Origin: Hyphomicrobiales bacterium
Lineage (GTDB): Bacteria > Pseudomonadota > Alphaproteobacteria > Rhizobiales > Xanthobacteraceae
Direction: 5' to 3'
Assembly: GCA_009377755.1 (NCBI GenBank)
Contig: WHTM01000030.1
Coordinates: 1 to 61,968, forward strand
DNA: 61,968 nucleotides
Part shown: one piece after another, positions 17,794 to 26,310 of the stretch
Layout of the letters: every line of letters starts with the position of its first letter
Numbering within the stretch: position 1 is the stretch's first letter
Notes under the pieces: generated by a model
Databases searched by the model: none
Told to the model about the DNA's origin: nothing
What the model saw: the letters and a program-made list of their open reading frames with translations, nothing else
Position numbers and translations under genes: made by a program

Positions 17794-18942
17794 ATGGCCG
17801 ACGCGCTGTCGAACCAGAGCCTGTCGAACCTGATCGGGTCGATCTACGATTGCGCGCTCGAACCCGCCCTCTGGGAGAAGACTCTCGCCGAAATCCGGGA
17901 CGCGCTCTGCTGCCAGACCGCGGGCCTGCAAATGACGGATCTTCGCCACGGCCGCTTCCTGATCAATCGGACGGTGGGGATCGAGCCGTATTGGCTGGAG
18001 CAGCAGGAAAAGCACGTTCCCGAGATCAACGCCCGGCTGGCGGAGCATTTCGCGTCCTCGCCCTCGCTCGACGCGCCACACGTAGTGTCGCTCCATGTCC
18101 CACAGGCCTATATCGAGTCCTCTCCCTACTTTCAGCACTGCGTGAAACCGGGAGGCATTGTCGACCTCATGACCTACCTCCTGATGCAGACGCCGGCGCG
18201 CATCGCCGGGTTTGGCTTCGGGCGGAGCGAGCGGCAGGGCATCTTCACCGCGCGCGAGATCGCGCTGAGCGGGCTCTTGCTGCCGCATGTACGCCGCGCG
18301 GTCACGATCAGCAATGTCATCGACGTGCGCACGATCGAGCACGCGCGGATGGCCGAGGCGCTCGATACGCTGCGGTGCGCCGTTGTGCTCACGGACGGGC
18401 GCGGCGCGATCCTGCACGCCAACGGCGCGGCCGAGCGCATGCTGGGCGACCGCGGCCTTGTTCACGGGGCCGGCGGGGTCCTGGCCGCGAAGGCGCCCGC
18501 CGCGGCGGCGGAACTCTCCGCCGCCATCGCGCTTGCGGCGCAGGACGAGACCGGCATCGGCAAGACCGGACTCGCCATCCGGCTCACCGACGGCGCCATG
18601 CCGCCGGTGTTCGCTCACGTCATGCCGCTGACCGGCAGCGACCTGCGCACGCGGCTCAAGCCCTCCGCCGCCGCGGCGGTGTTCATCAGCGCCACGCCCG
18701 ACGAGCAGGACGCCGCCGCGGCGACGGCTTTGGCCTTCGGCCTGACGCCCGCGGAAACGCGGGTGCTCGCGAGCCTCTTGGCCGGGCGCACGTTGGCCGA
18801 GACCGCCGCGGCATTGGACATCGCCGCGTCGACCGCAAAGACGCACCTCGACCACATCTTCTGGAAGACCGGGGTTACACGCCAGGCCGATCTGATGCGT
18901 CTCGGAACCGGGCTCGTTCCCCCCACGCGATCGAAGATGTAG
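17794..18942 (+). CDS. LuxR-type transcriptional regulator
   Basis: The 382-residue protein ends in a LuxR-class helix-turn-helix (LTPAETRVLASLLAGRTLAE, then ALDIAASTAKTHLDHIFWKTG), at about 312-370. The first 190 residues form a sensor region without a receiver aspartate, and the middle (RCAVVLTDGRGAILHANGAAERML) looks like a degenerate PAS domain. No phosphorylation or acyl-homoserine lactone site is evident. ATG 17794 (MADALSNQ) has a weak ribosome site; a start about 20 codons earlier is possible. It is divergent from secreted gene B and could control it. Confidence 0.75.
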   Translation: MADALSNQSLSNLIGSIYDCALEPALWEKTLAEIRDALCCQTAGLQMTDLRHGRFLINRTVGIEPYWLEQQEKHVPEINARLAEHFASSPSLDAPHVVSLHVPQAYIESSPYFQHCVKPGGIVDLMTYLLMQTPARIAGFGFGRSERQGIFTAREIALSGLLLPHVRRAVTISNVIDVRTIEHARMAEALDTLRCAVVLTDGRGAILHANGAAERMLGDRGLVHGAGGVLAAKAPAAAAELSAAIALAAQDETGIGKTGLAIRLTDGAMPPVFAHVMPLTGSDLRTRLKPSAAAAVFISATPDEQDAAAATALAFGLTPAETRVLASLLAGRTLAETAAALDIAASTAKTHLDHIFWKTGVTRQADLMRLGTGLVPPTRSKM

Positions 18943-18956
18943 CGGCTGCCAGCCAT

Positions 18957-19047
18957 CGTAGCCCGGCTTGAGCGTAGCGAAAGCCGGGAATGGTCTTTCA
19001 GCGGATGGTTTGTCCCGGATTTCCGCTGCGCTCCAATCCGGGCTACA
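18957..19047. repeat. REP-like element (GTAGCCCGG family), two-armed
   Basis: Left arm GTAGCCCGGCTTGAGCGTAG, right arm CTCCAATCCGGGCTAC. A near-identical copy lies at 19646-19738, and together they bracket the Uma2 gene. Confidence 0.75.
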
Positions 19048-19063
19048 TGCTACTATAGCCGCT

Positions 19064-19618
19064 ATGACAGCCGCCGTTCCAAAGCCGCACATGACGGTCG
19101 ACGAGTTCCTCGCCTGGGCGGAAGACCAGCCGCGCCGCTATGAGCTTTACGATGGTGTCGTGTATGCGATGACACCCGAGCGGGCGGTGCACGCCAAGAT
19201 CAAGTTCGCTGTGCAAGTCGCGCTTGCCAACGCCGTTCGCACGCGCGGCCTTCCCTGCCACATGCTGCCTGACGGCATGACTGTGCGTGTCGCCGAGGAC
19301 GCCGCGCACGAGCCAGATGCACTTGTGTATTGTGGGGCGGAACTTCCATCGTCCGCGTTGGAAGTTCCAAACCCGGTGATCATTGTCGAGGTCTTGTCAC
19401 CTTCGACGAAGCACATCGATGGGCAAATCAAACTTACGGGCTATTTCGGTTTGCCGAGCGTTCGTCATTATCTCGTCGTCGATCCGGACAAGGCGTTGAT
19501 CGTGCATCATGCACGCATGACGGACGACACGATTCTCACGCGTATCGTGACGGCAGGAACAATCACGCTCGATCCACCGGGAATCGACTTGAGCTTTGCC
19601 GACATATACGGCTCGTAG
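19064..19618 (+). CDS. Uma2-family putative restriction endonuclease-fold protein
   Basis: The 184-residue protein begins with the family signature MTVDEFLAWAEDQ..RRYELYDGVVYAM. A PD-(D/E)XK-like nuclease core follows: EPDALVYCG, then PVIIVEVLSPSTKHIDGQIK, with the acidic residues and lysine expected. Uma2 proteins are abundant in cyanobacteria and scattered elsewhere, and their function is unproven. It starts 16 bases after a REP-like element and another follows its stop, so it looks like an acquired cassette. Confidence 0.85.
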   Translation: MTAAVPKPHMTVDEFLAWAEDQPRRYELYDGVVYAMTPERAVHAKIKFAVQVALANAVRTRGLPCHMLPDGMTVRVAEDAAHEPDALVYCGAELPSSALEVPNPVIIVEVLSPSTKHIDGQIKLTGYFGLPSVRHYLVVDPDKALIVHHARMTDDTILTRIVTAGTITLDPPGIDLSFADIYGS

Positions 19619-19645
19619 AGCCAAGCGAAAACTCCGGTTCGTATC

Positions 19646-19738
19646 GTAGCCCGGCTTGAGCGCAGCGAAAGCAGGGAACGGTGTTTCCGCGGATGAGTCC
19701 GTCCCGGATTTCCGCTGCGCTCCAATCCGGGCTACGAG
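19646..19738. repeat. REP-like element (GTAGCCCGG family), two-armed
   Basis: Left arm CGTAGCCCGGCTTGAGCGC, right arm CTCCAATCCGGGCTACG. It ends 20 bases before the holA stop and bounds the right side of the parB-holA accessory insert. Confidence 0.75.
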
Positions 19739-19757
19739 GCCGTGGGCGACGGTAGCA

Positions 19758-20804
19758 TCACCGCCGCACAGCCTTCCCCGCCACCTGCGCCTGCGACGCA
19801 ATCGCCATCAGCGCGCGCTGTGCGATCGGCTCGGCGAGGTCGCCCTGCACGCGCGCGTCCAGCGCGGCCTTGCCGAACTGCACCATGGCGTCGGCGAGAC
19901 GAACCGCTGTCCAGATGCGCAGCGCGGCTTTGATCTGCGGCTTTCTCTGGAAGTACACAGGCGGCCGGGCTGACTCCACGACCGCGTCCACGGTCGCTCC
20001 ATCATCCATCGCGAGCCGCAGCTTGTGCAGCTCGGAGAGCTGCCGTTGTCCGGCCCAGAATATCTGCCCGAGTGATGTTCCGGCGGCCATCAGCTTGGCG
20101 AATTCGCGTTCAAGCTCGGCGAACCGTCCGGCCAGCGCGGCATCGATCGCGGCATCGACGGTAAGCGCCGACGCGTTGGCGACCACCGCGGCCACGTCCT
20201 CGACCTCGATCCGGTCCTTGCCGCGCGTGTAGAGGATGAGCTTGCCCAGCTCGCTGCGCGAGGCCTGACGATCGCCGCCAAGCAGCGGCAGCAGCGTGGC
20301 GCGCGCGTCGTGGGCAAGCGTGAGCCCCGCTTCGCGCAGTTCGCGATCGACCAGGCGGCCCAGCGCCTTCTCGTCGTCGGCATAGCAAGCGATCGCGGCC
20401 GCCTGTCTGGCGCGCTCGCATATCGCGCGCAGCGGCGCGTTGCGCCGCAGGTCGCCGGCCTCGATGACGATCCGGCACTCGATCGCCGGCAGCGCCAGCA
20501 GGGCTTCGACCGACGGTGCGACGTTGAAGCGTCCGCCGGCGCGCACCCAGACGGCGCGGCGTCCGCCGAACATCGGAATGGTCTGCGCCTCCTCGACCAG
20601 CCGCATGGAATTGGCGGCGATTTCGTCGGCCTCGATTCGCGCCAGCAGGAACGGATCGGAGGGATCGTCGACGGCATTGCGGATCAAGGTCTCGGCGCGC
20701 TCGTGCACCAGACCGGCATCCGGACCGTAGACGAGCACGACCGGACGGGCGGGATCGGGACGCGCCACGAAGGCATCTGCGTCGCCGGCTTTTACGGCCA
20801 CCAT
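19758..20804 (-). CDS. holA: DNA polymerase III delta subunit
   Basis: HolA is the clamp-loader subunit that opens the sliding clamp. The 348-residue protein has the family opening FVARPDPARPVVLVYGPDAGLVHERAE, the TIPMFGGRRAVWVR block, and the C-terminal helical collar region (RQLSELHKLRLAM). Length is normal. In alphaproteobacteria the usual neighbour order is leuS-lptE-holA-parB; here the same order holds but with about 3.5 kb of accessory genes between holA and parB. ATG 20804 is followed upstream by a repeat. Confidence 0.95.
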   Translation of the reverse strand: MVAVKAGDADAFVARPDPARPVVLVYGPDAGLVHERAETLIRNAVDDPSDPFLLARIEADEIAANSMRLVEEAQTIPMFGGRRAVWVRAGGRFNVAPSVEALLALPAIECRIVIEAGDLRRNAPLRAICERARQAAAIACYADDEKALGRLVDRELREAGLTLAHDARATLLPLLGGDRQASRSELGKLILYTRGKDRIEVEDVAAVVANASALTVDAAIDAALAGRFAELEREFAKLMAAGTSLGQIFWAGQRQLSELHKLRLAMDDGATVDAVVESARPPVYFQRKPQIKAALRIWTAVRLADAMVQFGKAALDARVQGDLAEPIAQRALMAIASQAQVAGKAVRR

Positions 20805-20823
20805 GCGGCGCGATCTTCATTGC

Positions 20824-20871
20824 GCATGATCTTGTCCGAAAGCCGGTGCCCACTTTTCGGGATCATGCGCT
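20824..20871. repeat. Dispersed repeat (GCATGATC..GGTGCCCACTTTTCGGGATCATGC)
   Basis: The element begins GCATGATCTTGTCCGAAAG and ends TTCGGGATCATGC, forming a GATCATGC-ended inverted repeat. A related copy lies upstream of ftsK (37878-37925). It fills the lptE-holA gap. Confidence 0.7.
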
Positions 20872-21437
20872 CAGGTTCCGGCAATGAAGTACGAGGCGAG
20901 GCGATTCCTGATGTGATCGGCAACCACCTTTGCAGCCCGGTTCTCGGCGTCGCGCAATCCGCGCAGGCGCGCAAACCGCTGCTCCGAGCCCGGCGTATCG
21001 TAGGAGACACGGGCGAACGTCGTCGACTGGATCACGACTTTTCCGGTCGCGAGTTCCCGGACCGCGTAGTTCAGGTCGACGCCAAAATTTTCCACGTCCG
21101 GGCGCTGGCTGGTCAGATCGACGATGACCGAGGAGCGATTCGAGGTCATGCGGATGACGAGCTCGTGCGTCGGCGACGATGTGCCGCTGCCGCCGGTGAG
21201 ATCGAACAGCAGCTGATTGCGCAATTCCACTGCCAGCCGCGCCTCGGGCGTCCCGTTCGGTGTATCGATCGGATTGACCCTGACGGCGCTCAAGACATCG
21301 CGCAGAGCTGGCCGTCCGTCGGCTGAACGATCGCCATAAAGCGGCTGGAAGCAGCCCGCCGTAACGCCGGCCGCCAGCATCACCGCCGACACCCGCAGCA
21401 CCCCGAGCACCACCTTGCGTCGGTCAGGCCACCACAT
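20871..21437 (-). CDS. lptE: LPS-assembly lipoprotein LptE
   Basis: LptE plugs the LptD outer-membrane channel that inserts lipopolysaccharide. The 188-residue protein has a signal peptide with lipobox VTAGC (modified cysteine about residue 29) followed by [12 protein letters not shown], the family's usual start. The mature domain ends [11 protein letters not shown]. The start overlaps the leuS stop by 14 bases, so the two are coupled, and holA follows. Confidence 0.9.
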   Translation of the reverse strand: MWWPDRRKVVLGVLRVSAVMLAAGVTAGCFQPLYGDRSADGRPALRDVLSAVRVNPIDTPNGTPEARLAVELRNQLLFDLTGGSGTSSPTHELVIRMTSNRSSVIVDLTSQRPDVENFGVDLNYAVRELATGKVVIQSTTFARVSYDTPGSEQRFARLRGLRDAENRAAKVVADHIRNRLASYFIAGT

Positions 21438-24153
21438 TGACGATCCTTTGCGGAACGACGATCACCTTCTTCGGCGCTTTGCCGTCCAGCGCCCGTTTTA
21501 CCGCATCGAGCGACAGGACGGCAGCCTCGATGGCCTCTTTTCCGGCATCCCGTGCCACTGTCACGTCGGCGCGCTTCTTGCCGTTGATCTGCACCGGCAG
21601 CGTGATGGTGGCCTCGATCAGCAGCTCGGGCTCGAGCACCGGCCACGGCTCCGTCGCCACCAGGGCGTCGTGGCCGAGCACCGCCCAGCATTCCTCGGCG
21701 AGATGCGGCATCATCGGATTGAACAGGCGCACCAGGATATCCGCCGCCTCCCGTATCGCCCAGGCGAAATCCGCCGTGACCGTCTTGTCCACGTCGCCGA
21801 TGGCGTCGTTCAACGACTTGGCGCACTCGTAGATGTGCGCGATGCAAACGTTGAAGTGCAGCTTTTCGATGGCATCGGAGACTTTCGCCAGTGCGCCATG
21901 GGCAGTCTTGCGCACTTGCAGGGCCGGGGCGCCGAACTCGGCGGGGCGGGCGGACGGCGCTGCGGCGGCGATCTCGGCCATCTCGCTGACCAGCCGCCAG
22001 AGCCGCTGCGTGAAGCGCCAAGCGCCCTGTACGCCGCGCTCGGTCCATTCGACGTCGCGCTCGGGTGGTGAATCCGACAGCATGAACCAGCGTGCGACGT
22101 CGGCCCCGTAGCTTTGCATGATGTCGTCAGGGTCGATGGTGTTCTTCTTGGACTTCGACATCTTCTCGATCTGGCCGATCTCGATCGGCTCGCCAGTCGC
22201 GATCAGAGTAGCGCGACGGCTCTCGTCTGCGCCTTCGATCTTCACCTCGGCCGGCACCACCCATTCGCCTTGCGCGTCGCGGTAGGTCTCGTGCACCACC
22301 ATCCCTTGCGTGAACAGGCCGGCGAACGGCTCGTCGAGCCCGGCGTGGCCGGTCGCCTTCATGGCGCGGGTGAAGAAGCGCGAGTAGAGCAGGTGAAGGA
22401 TCGCGTGCTCGATGCCGCCGATGTACTGGTCGACGGGGAGCCAGGCGTCGACTGCCCGCCGATCGGTCGGCGCCGTCGCGATCCACGGATCGGTGAAGCG
22501 CGCGAAGTACCACGACGAGTCGACGAACGTGTCCATCGTGTCGGTTTCGCGTGTGGCCGGACCGCCGCATTGCGGACAGGCGACGTGCTTCCAGGTCGGA
22601 TGGCGTGCGAGGGGATTGCCGGGGCGGTCGAATTCCACATCGTCCGGCAGCACGACGGGAAGATCTGCGACCGGCACCGGCACCACGCCGCACGCCTCGC
22701 AATGGATGATCGGAATCGGGCAGCCCCAGTAGCGCTGCCGCGAGACGCCCCAGTCGCGCAGGCGGTAGTTCAGCTGGCGCTGGGCCACCGGCGCAACCCG
22801 TTCGTTCCCGCGCAAGCGGGAACCCAGGGGGCCCTTGCTGGGTGTGTGCGGCTCTGGGTCCCCGCTTGCGCGGGGACGAGCGGAGTGTGAGGCTGGCAGC
22901 GGACGTATTTCGCGTTCCAACCTGCGCGCGACCTCCTCCTTCGCCGCCTCGATGCTCATGCCGTCGAGGAAGCGCGAGTTGATCATGGTGCCGTCGCCGT
23001 CATAGGCAGTATCGGTGATGACGAAGGTTGCGGGGTCGGTGCCGGGCGGGCACACCACCGGTGTGTTGCCGAGGCCGTAGGTATTGACGAAGTCGAGGTC
23101 GCGCTGGTCGTGCGCCGGGCAGCCGAAGATCGCGCCGGTGCCATAATCCATCAGGATGAAGTTCGCGACGTACACAGGCAGCGCCCAGGCCGGATCGAAC
23201 GGGTGCACCGCCTTGATGCCGGTGTCGAAGCCCTGCTTCTCGGCGGTCTCGATGATCTCCTGCGCGGTGCCGTGACGCTTGGTCTCGACGATGAATGCCG
23301 CCAGCGCCGGATTCTTCGCCGCCGCGGCAGCGCTGAGCGGATGATCCGGAGCGATCGCCATGAACTTCGCGCCGAACAGCGTGTCGGGCCGGGTGGTGAA
23401 CACGTCAAGCTCGGTCTCAGCCGCAGGCGTGGTGGCCGGATCGAGCGCGAAGCGGACCAGCAGCCCTTCCGAGCGGCCGATCCAGTTCTTCTGCATGGTG
23501 CGGACCTTCTCGGGCCAGCGGTCGAGGGCGTCGAGCGCGGTGAGCAGGTCCTCCGCGTAGTTGGTGATCTTGAAGAACCACTGCGTCAGCTCGCGCTGCT
23601 CGACCGGAGCGCCGGAGCGCCAGCCGCGGCCGTCGATCACCTGCTCGTTGGCGAGCACGGTCTGGTCGACCGGGTCCCAGTTGACCTTCGACTGCTTGCG
23701 CTCGACCAGCCCCGCCTTGAGGAAGTCGAGAAACATGCGCTGCTGGTGCTTGTAGTAGGCCGGGTCGCAGGTCGCGATCTCGCGCGCCCAGTCGAGCGAG
23801 AGCCCCATCGACTGGAGCTGCGCCTTCATGGCGGCGATGTTCTGGTAGGTCCAGGCCTTGGGGTGGACCTTGCGCTCGATGGCGGCGTTCTCGGCCGGCA
23901 TGCCGAAGGCGTCCCAGCCCATCGGGTGCAGCACCGAGAAGCCGCGGGCGCGCTTGTAGCGGGCCACGACGTCGCCCATGGCGTAGTTGCGCACGTGGCC
24001 TATGTGGATGCGCCCCGACGGATAGGGGAACATTTCCAGGACGTAGTATTTTGGACGCGGATCGTCGTTGCGCGTGGCGAAGATGCCGCGCTCGTCCCAG
24101 GTCTGCTGCCAGCGCGGCTCGGCCTCGCGGGCGTTGTAGCGGTCGGAAGTCAT
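21424..24153 (-). CDS. leuS: Leucyl-tRNA synthetase, with in-frame repeat insertion
   Basis: LeuRS charges tRNA-Leu. The 909-residue protein has the HIGH motif (HIGH, 50-53, in [11 protein letters not shown]), the CP1 editing domain ([10 protein letters not shown]..), the return sequence [15 protein letters not shown], the KMSKS motif near residue 663 and the C-terminal anticodon-binding domain. Oddity: between VARRLERE and [17 protein letters not shown] lie about 37 extra residues (roughly 417-453) rich in Arg, Pro and Gly, translated from a palindromic repeat. The frame stays open across it, and all catalytic motifs are intact. The start ATG gives the usual N-terminus. Confidence 0.95.
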   Translation of the reverse strand: MTSDRYNAREAEPRWQQTWDERGIFATRNDDPRPKYYVLEMFPYPSGRIHIGHVRNYAMGDVVARYKRARGFSVLHPMGWDAFGMPAENAAIERKVHPKAWTYQNIAAMKAQLQSMGLSLDWAREIATCDPAYYKHQQRMFLDFLKAGLVERKQSKVNWDPVDQTVLANEQVIDGRGWRSGAPVEQRELTQWFFKITNYAEDLLTALDALDRWPEKVRTMQKNWIGRSEGLLVRFALDPATTPAAETELDVFTTRPDTLFGAKFMAIAPDHPLSAAAAAKNPALAAFIVETKRHGTAQEIIETAEKQGFDTGIKAVHPFDPAWALPVYVANFILMDYGTGAIFGCPAHDQRDLDFVNTYGLGNTPVVCPPGTDPATFVITDTAYDGDGTMINSRFLDGMSIEAAKEEVARRLEREIRPLPASHSARPRASGDPEPHTPSKGPLGSRLRGNERVAPVAQRQLNYRLRDWGVSRQRYWGCPIPIIHCEACGVVPVPVADLPVVLPDDVEFDRPGNPLARHPTWKHVACPQCGGPATRETDTMDTFVDSSWYFARFTDPWIATAPTDRRAVDAWLPVDQYIGGIEHAILHLLYSRFFTRAMKATGHAGLDEPFAGLFTQGMVVHETYRDAQGEWVVPAEVKIEGADESRRATLIATGEPIEIGQIEKMSKSKKNTIDPDDIMQSYGADVARWFMLSDSPPERDVEWTERGVQGAWRFTQRLWRLVSEMAEIAAAAPSARPAEFGAPALQVRKTAHGALAKVSDAIEKLHFNVCIAHIYECAKSLNDAIGDVDKTVTADFAWAIREAADILVRLFNPMMPHLAEECWAVLGHDALVATEPWPVLEPELLIEATITLPVQINGKKRADVTVARDAGKEAIEAAVLSLDAVKRALDGKAPKKVIVVPQRIVNVVA
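22795..22905. repeat. Palindromic repeat inserted in frame within leuS
   Basis: Arms GTTCCCGCGCAAGCGGGAAC and GTCCCCGCTTGCGCGGGGAC surround CCAGGGGGCCCTTGCTGGG and a GTGTGCGGCTCTGGG centre. This repeat style is usually intergenic in Bradyrhizobium-type genomes. Here it is read as [16 protein letters not shown].. without a stop, in a surface region between the editing and catalytic domains. Confidence 0.85.
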
Positions 24154-24214
24154 CGAATCGTGCGCTTTTGGCCGGAAAATGCGGCCAGACTAGGCCATGA
24201 AAGGAGAGCGGGGG

Positions 24215-25141
24215 TCAACGGGCAGGGCGTGTCCCGGGCGCAGCGCAGCGTGAAACGGTGCGCACCCGGGTTGCTTTGGCCATTAAATGACCGGGACCCC
24301 GCATCTGCGGTGCAGCACGAAGCGGTGCACCGCGTGCGGGGAGCGCCGGTGGGGGCCTTATGCAGACACCGGAACCAGCGTGATACGTCCTGTCTCGCCA
24401 GCCTTCTTGCGCGGCTTCACAACGATTTCCACGTCCTGATTGAACGCCGTCAGTATCCGCATCAGCCGCGCCACCGAATATCCTCTGAAATGGCCGCGTA
24501 GGATGTTGGAAAGGTCCGGCTGCTTGATCTCGGCAAGCTTCGCCGCCGCGCTTTGGGTGAGCTTGCGCTGCTTGATGATCCGGCCGAACTGGACGACCAG
24601 CGCGGCCTTGAGTTGATGCTCCTCGGCGTTGGGAAGACCGAGGTCGGCGAAGATATTGCCGCTGCCGATCTCGTGCGCCGGAAGGGTCTTCTTGCTCATG
24701 CTCGACCTCCTCGTGTCGCTTTGTGAATCGTCGCGGCATCGCGAAGGCGCTGCCGGGCGTGTCCCGGGCGCAGCGCAGCACGAAGTGGTGCGCTGCAGAA
24801 CCGGGACCCCGGTTGCTTCTTACGAACCGGGACCCCGCATGTGCGCCGCACGCTTCGCGCTGCGTCGCGTGCGGGGAACCGCCGAGAATATTCACTCGGC
24901 CGGCTCCACGGGGGACCGGGATGATCCGCTCGCGCGCGGCCTCGGCGCCGTAGGCAATGGCGCCGAGGATGTCGTCGTGCGTCAATTGCGGATACTCCGT
25001 AATGACGTCGGCCTCCACCATGCCTCCGGCAAGCAGGTCCAGCACAAGCGAAACCCAGATGCGGGTGCCCCGGATGCACGGGCGGCCGCCGCACACCTCC
25101 GGATCGATGCCAATGCGGTCCAGCGGATTGGGCATGGACAC
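24215..25141 (-). CDS. DUF433-domain protein whose frame reads through a repeat
   Basis: Residues 1 to about 80 are a typical DUF433 antitoxin-like protein: DRIGIDPEVCGGRPCIRGTRIWV, then ITEYPQLTHDDILGAIAYGA. Normal members stop soon after this point. Here the frame runs on through repeat family C copy 2 and then across the whole XRE gene in another frame, reaching 308 codons. The part after about codon 85 (below ~24885) is low-complexity Arg/Ala/Gly and almost certainly not a real domain. The usual DUF5615 nuclease partner is absent. A repeat insertion that removed the native stop is the simplest reading. Confidence 0.55.
   Translation of the reverse strand: MSMPNPLDRIGIDPEVCGGRPCIRGTRIWVSLVLDLLAGGMVEADVITEYPQLTHDDILGAIAYGAEAARERIIPVPRGAGRVNILGGSPHATQREACGAHAGSRFVRSNRGPGSAAHHFVLRCARDTPGSAFAMPRRFTKRHEEVEHEQEDPSGARDRQRQYLRRPRSSQRRGASTQGRAGRPVRPDHQAAQAHPKRGGEACRDQAAGPFQHPTRPFQRIFGGAADADTDGVQSGRGNRCEAAQEGWRDRTYHAGSGVCIRPPPALPARGAPLRAAPQMRGPGHLMAKATRVRTVSRCAAPGTRPAR
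24228..24341. repeat. Repeat family C (CGTGTCCCGGGCGCAGCGCAG), copy 1
   Basis: Begins CGTGTCCCGGGCGCAGCGCAG and ends GCACCGCGTGCGGGG, with internal inverted arms (AGCGCAG../GGTGCGC). Other copies: 24758-24876, 42778-42898, 47156-47347. This one ends 17 bases after the stop of the XRE gene. Confidence 0.75.
24358..24699 (-). CDS. XRE/HigA-like helix-turn-helix antitoxin
   Basis: The 113-residue protein resembles COG5606 transcription factors that pair with RelE/HigB-like toxins. It has a basic first helix, a helix-turn-helix (RKLTQSAAAKLAEIKQPDLSNILRG, about 45-69), and the tail VEIVVKPRKK. ATG 24699 follows AGGAGGT at ideal spacing. No RelE-like toxin gene is visible on either side, so it is an orphan here. 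It is bracketed by two directly repeated copies of repeat family C. Confidence 0.85.
   Translation of the reverse strand: MSKKTLPAHEIGSGNIFADLGLPNAEEHQLKAALVVQFGRIIKQRKLTQSAAAKLAEIKQPDLSNILRGHFRGYSVARLMRILTAFNQDVEIVVKPRKKAGETGRITLVPVSA
24758..24876. repeat. Repeat family C, copy 2
   Basis: Same orientation as copy 1 and similar length. It replaces the expected 3' end of the DUF433 gene and lies 59 bases upstream of the XRE start. Confidence 0.75.
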
Positions 25142-25239
25142 GTTGTTAGCACGGTTTGGGCTCGCCCGCAGGCATCGAACCGCATACGCTGCGTGACCCC
25201 GCCACTCGGGTCGCCTTGGCCTCCACCACGCGAATCGTC

Positions 25240-26208
25240 ATGCACCACACCACTCTCGGCCGCACCGGCCTCCGCGTCAGCGTCGCAGGGCTCGGCACCG
25301 GCGGCTTTTCGCGGCTCGGCCTGAAGACCGGCAAGAGCGAGGCGGAGTCGGTGCGGCTGATCGAGGAGGCCGTCGCGCTCGCCATCAATGTCATCGACAC
25401 CGCGCCGAGCTACGGCACCGAGCCCGTTGTCGGCAAGGCGCTTAGGTCGATCCCGCGTGAGCAGGTGGTGATCGCCACCAAGGCGCAGATCGGCAGCGCC
25501 GGCGCATGGGTGTCGCCGGAGCGCGTGGTCGCAAGCCTCGACAATTCGCTGCGGCTCATGGGCACCGACCATGTCGAGGTGTTCAATCTGCACGGCATCG
25601 AGCCGGAGGAGTACGACTACGCACTGAATACTATCGCGCCCGCGCTCGCCGCCGAGAAGGCGAAGGGCAAGATCCGCCACATCGGCATCACCGAGAACCC
25701 GATCGTCGACCAGCACCAGGCGACGCTGCAGCGCGCGCTGCGCGATTCCGTCTGGGAGGTGTTCATGGTGGGCTTCCACATGCTGCACCAGGGCGCACGC
25801 CGCACCGTGTTTCCGGCGACGCGCGAAAACGGCATCGGCACGCTGTTGATGTACGCGGTGCGGCGCATCTTCGCCGATCCGCCCCGCATCGCGCGCGAGA
25901 TGCGCGCGCTCGCGGCGAAAGGCCTGGTCGAGAAGTGGCTGGGCGAGACCGACGATCCGCTCGGCTTCCTCATTCACGAAGGCGGCGCCGCCACACTGAC
26001 CGAGGCGGCCTACCGATTCGTCCGGCACGAGCCGGGCGTCGACGTGGTGCTGTTCGGCACCGGCGACGCTGGGCATCTGCGCGCGAACGTCGCGGCGCTG
26101 CTCAAGCCGCCGTTGCCGGAGGCCGATCGGGCGAAGCTTGCGGTGCTGTTTGGCCATCTGACGGGGATTGGGCTCGACTCCCATCAGGGGCCGGGCAGTC
26201 GGCGGTAG
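25240..26208 (+). CDS. Aldo/keto reductase
   Basis: A 322-residue NADP-dependent oxidoreductase. It starts LGRTGLRVSVAGLGTGGFS and has INVIDTAPSYG with catalytic Asp and Tyr, ATKAQIG with catalytic Lys, and FNLHGIE in place of the usual DxxxxH strand. Length is typical. ATG 25240 gives the standard family N-terminus. The gene is divergent from the DUF433 frame. The substrate is unknown. It is not the source of the fragment at 4918-5277, whose N-terminal sequence differs. Confidence 0.88.
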   Translation: MHHTTLGRTGLRVSVAGLGTGGFSRLGLKTGKSEAESVRLIEEAVALAINVIDTAPSYGTEPVVGKALRSIPREQVVIATKAQIGSAGAWVSPERVVASLDNSLRLMGTDHVEVFNLHGIEPEEYDYALNTIAPALAAEKAKGKIRHIGITENPIVDQHQATLQRALRDSVWEVFMVGFHMLHQGARRTVFPATRENGIGTLLMYAVRRIFADPPRIAREMRALAAKGLVEKWLGETDDPLGFLIHEGGAATLTEAAYRFVRHEPGVDVVLFGTGDAGHLRANVAALLKPPLPEADRAKLAVLFGHLTGIGLDSHQGPGSRR

Positions 26209-26310
26209 GCCTCGCGTGAAGCCGACCTCGATGCCTGCCTCTCGTGCCCTCTCCCCTTGCGGAAGAGGGCACAAATGCTGCCGCCGGGGGATTGCGGATG
26301 CAGCGCCGGC

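Noticed and set aside
17443-19092. A ~550-codon frame antisense to the LuxR-type regulator
   Set aside because: Arg/Gly-rich shadow frame that also covers a REP-like repeat; no domain.
24154-24214. T-box or other leader upstream of leuS
   Set aside because: The 60 bases before leuS lack a T-box sequence, and T-boxes are not expected in this group.
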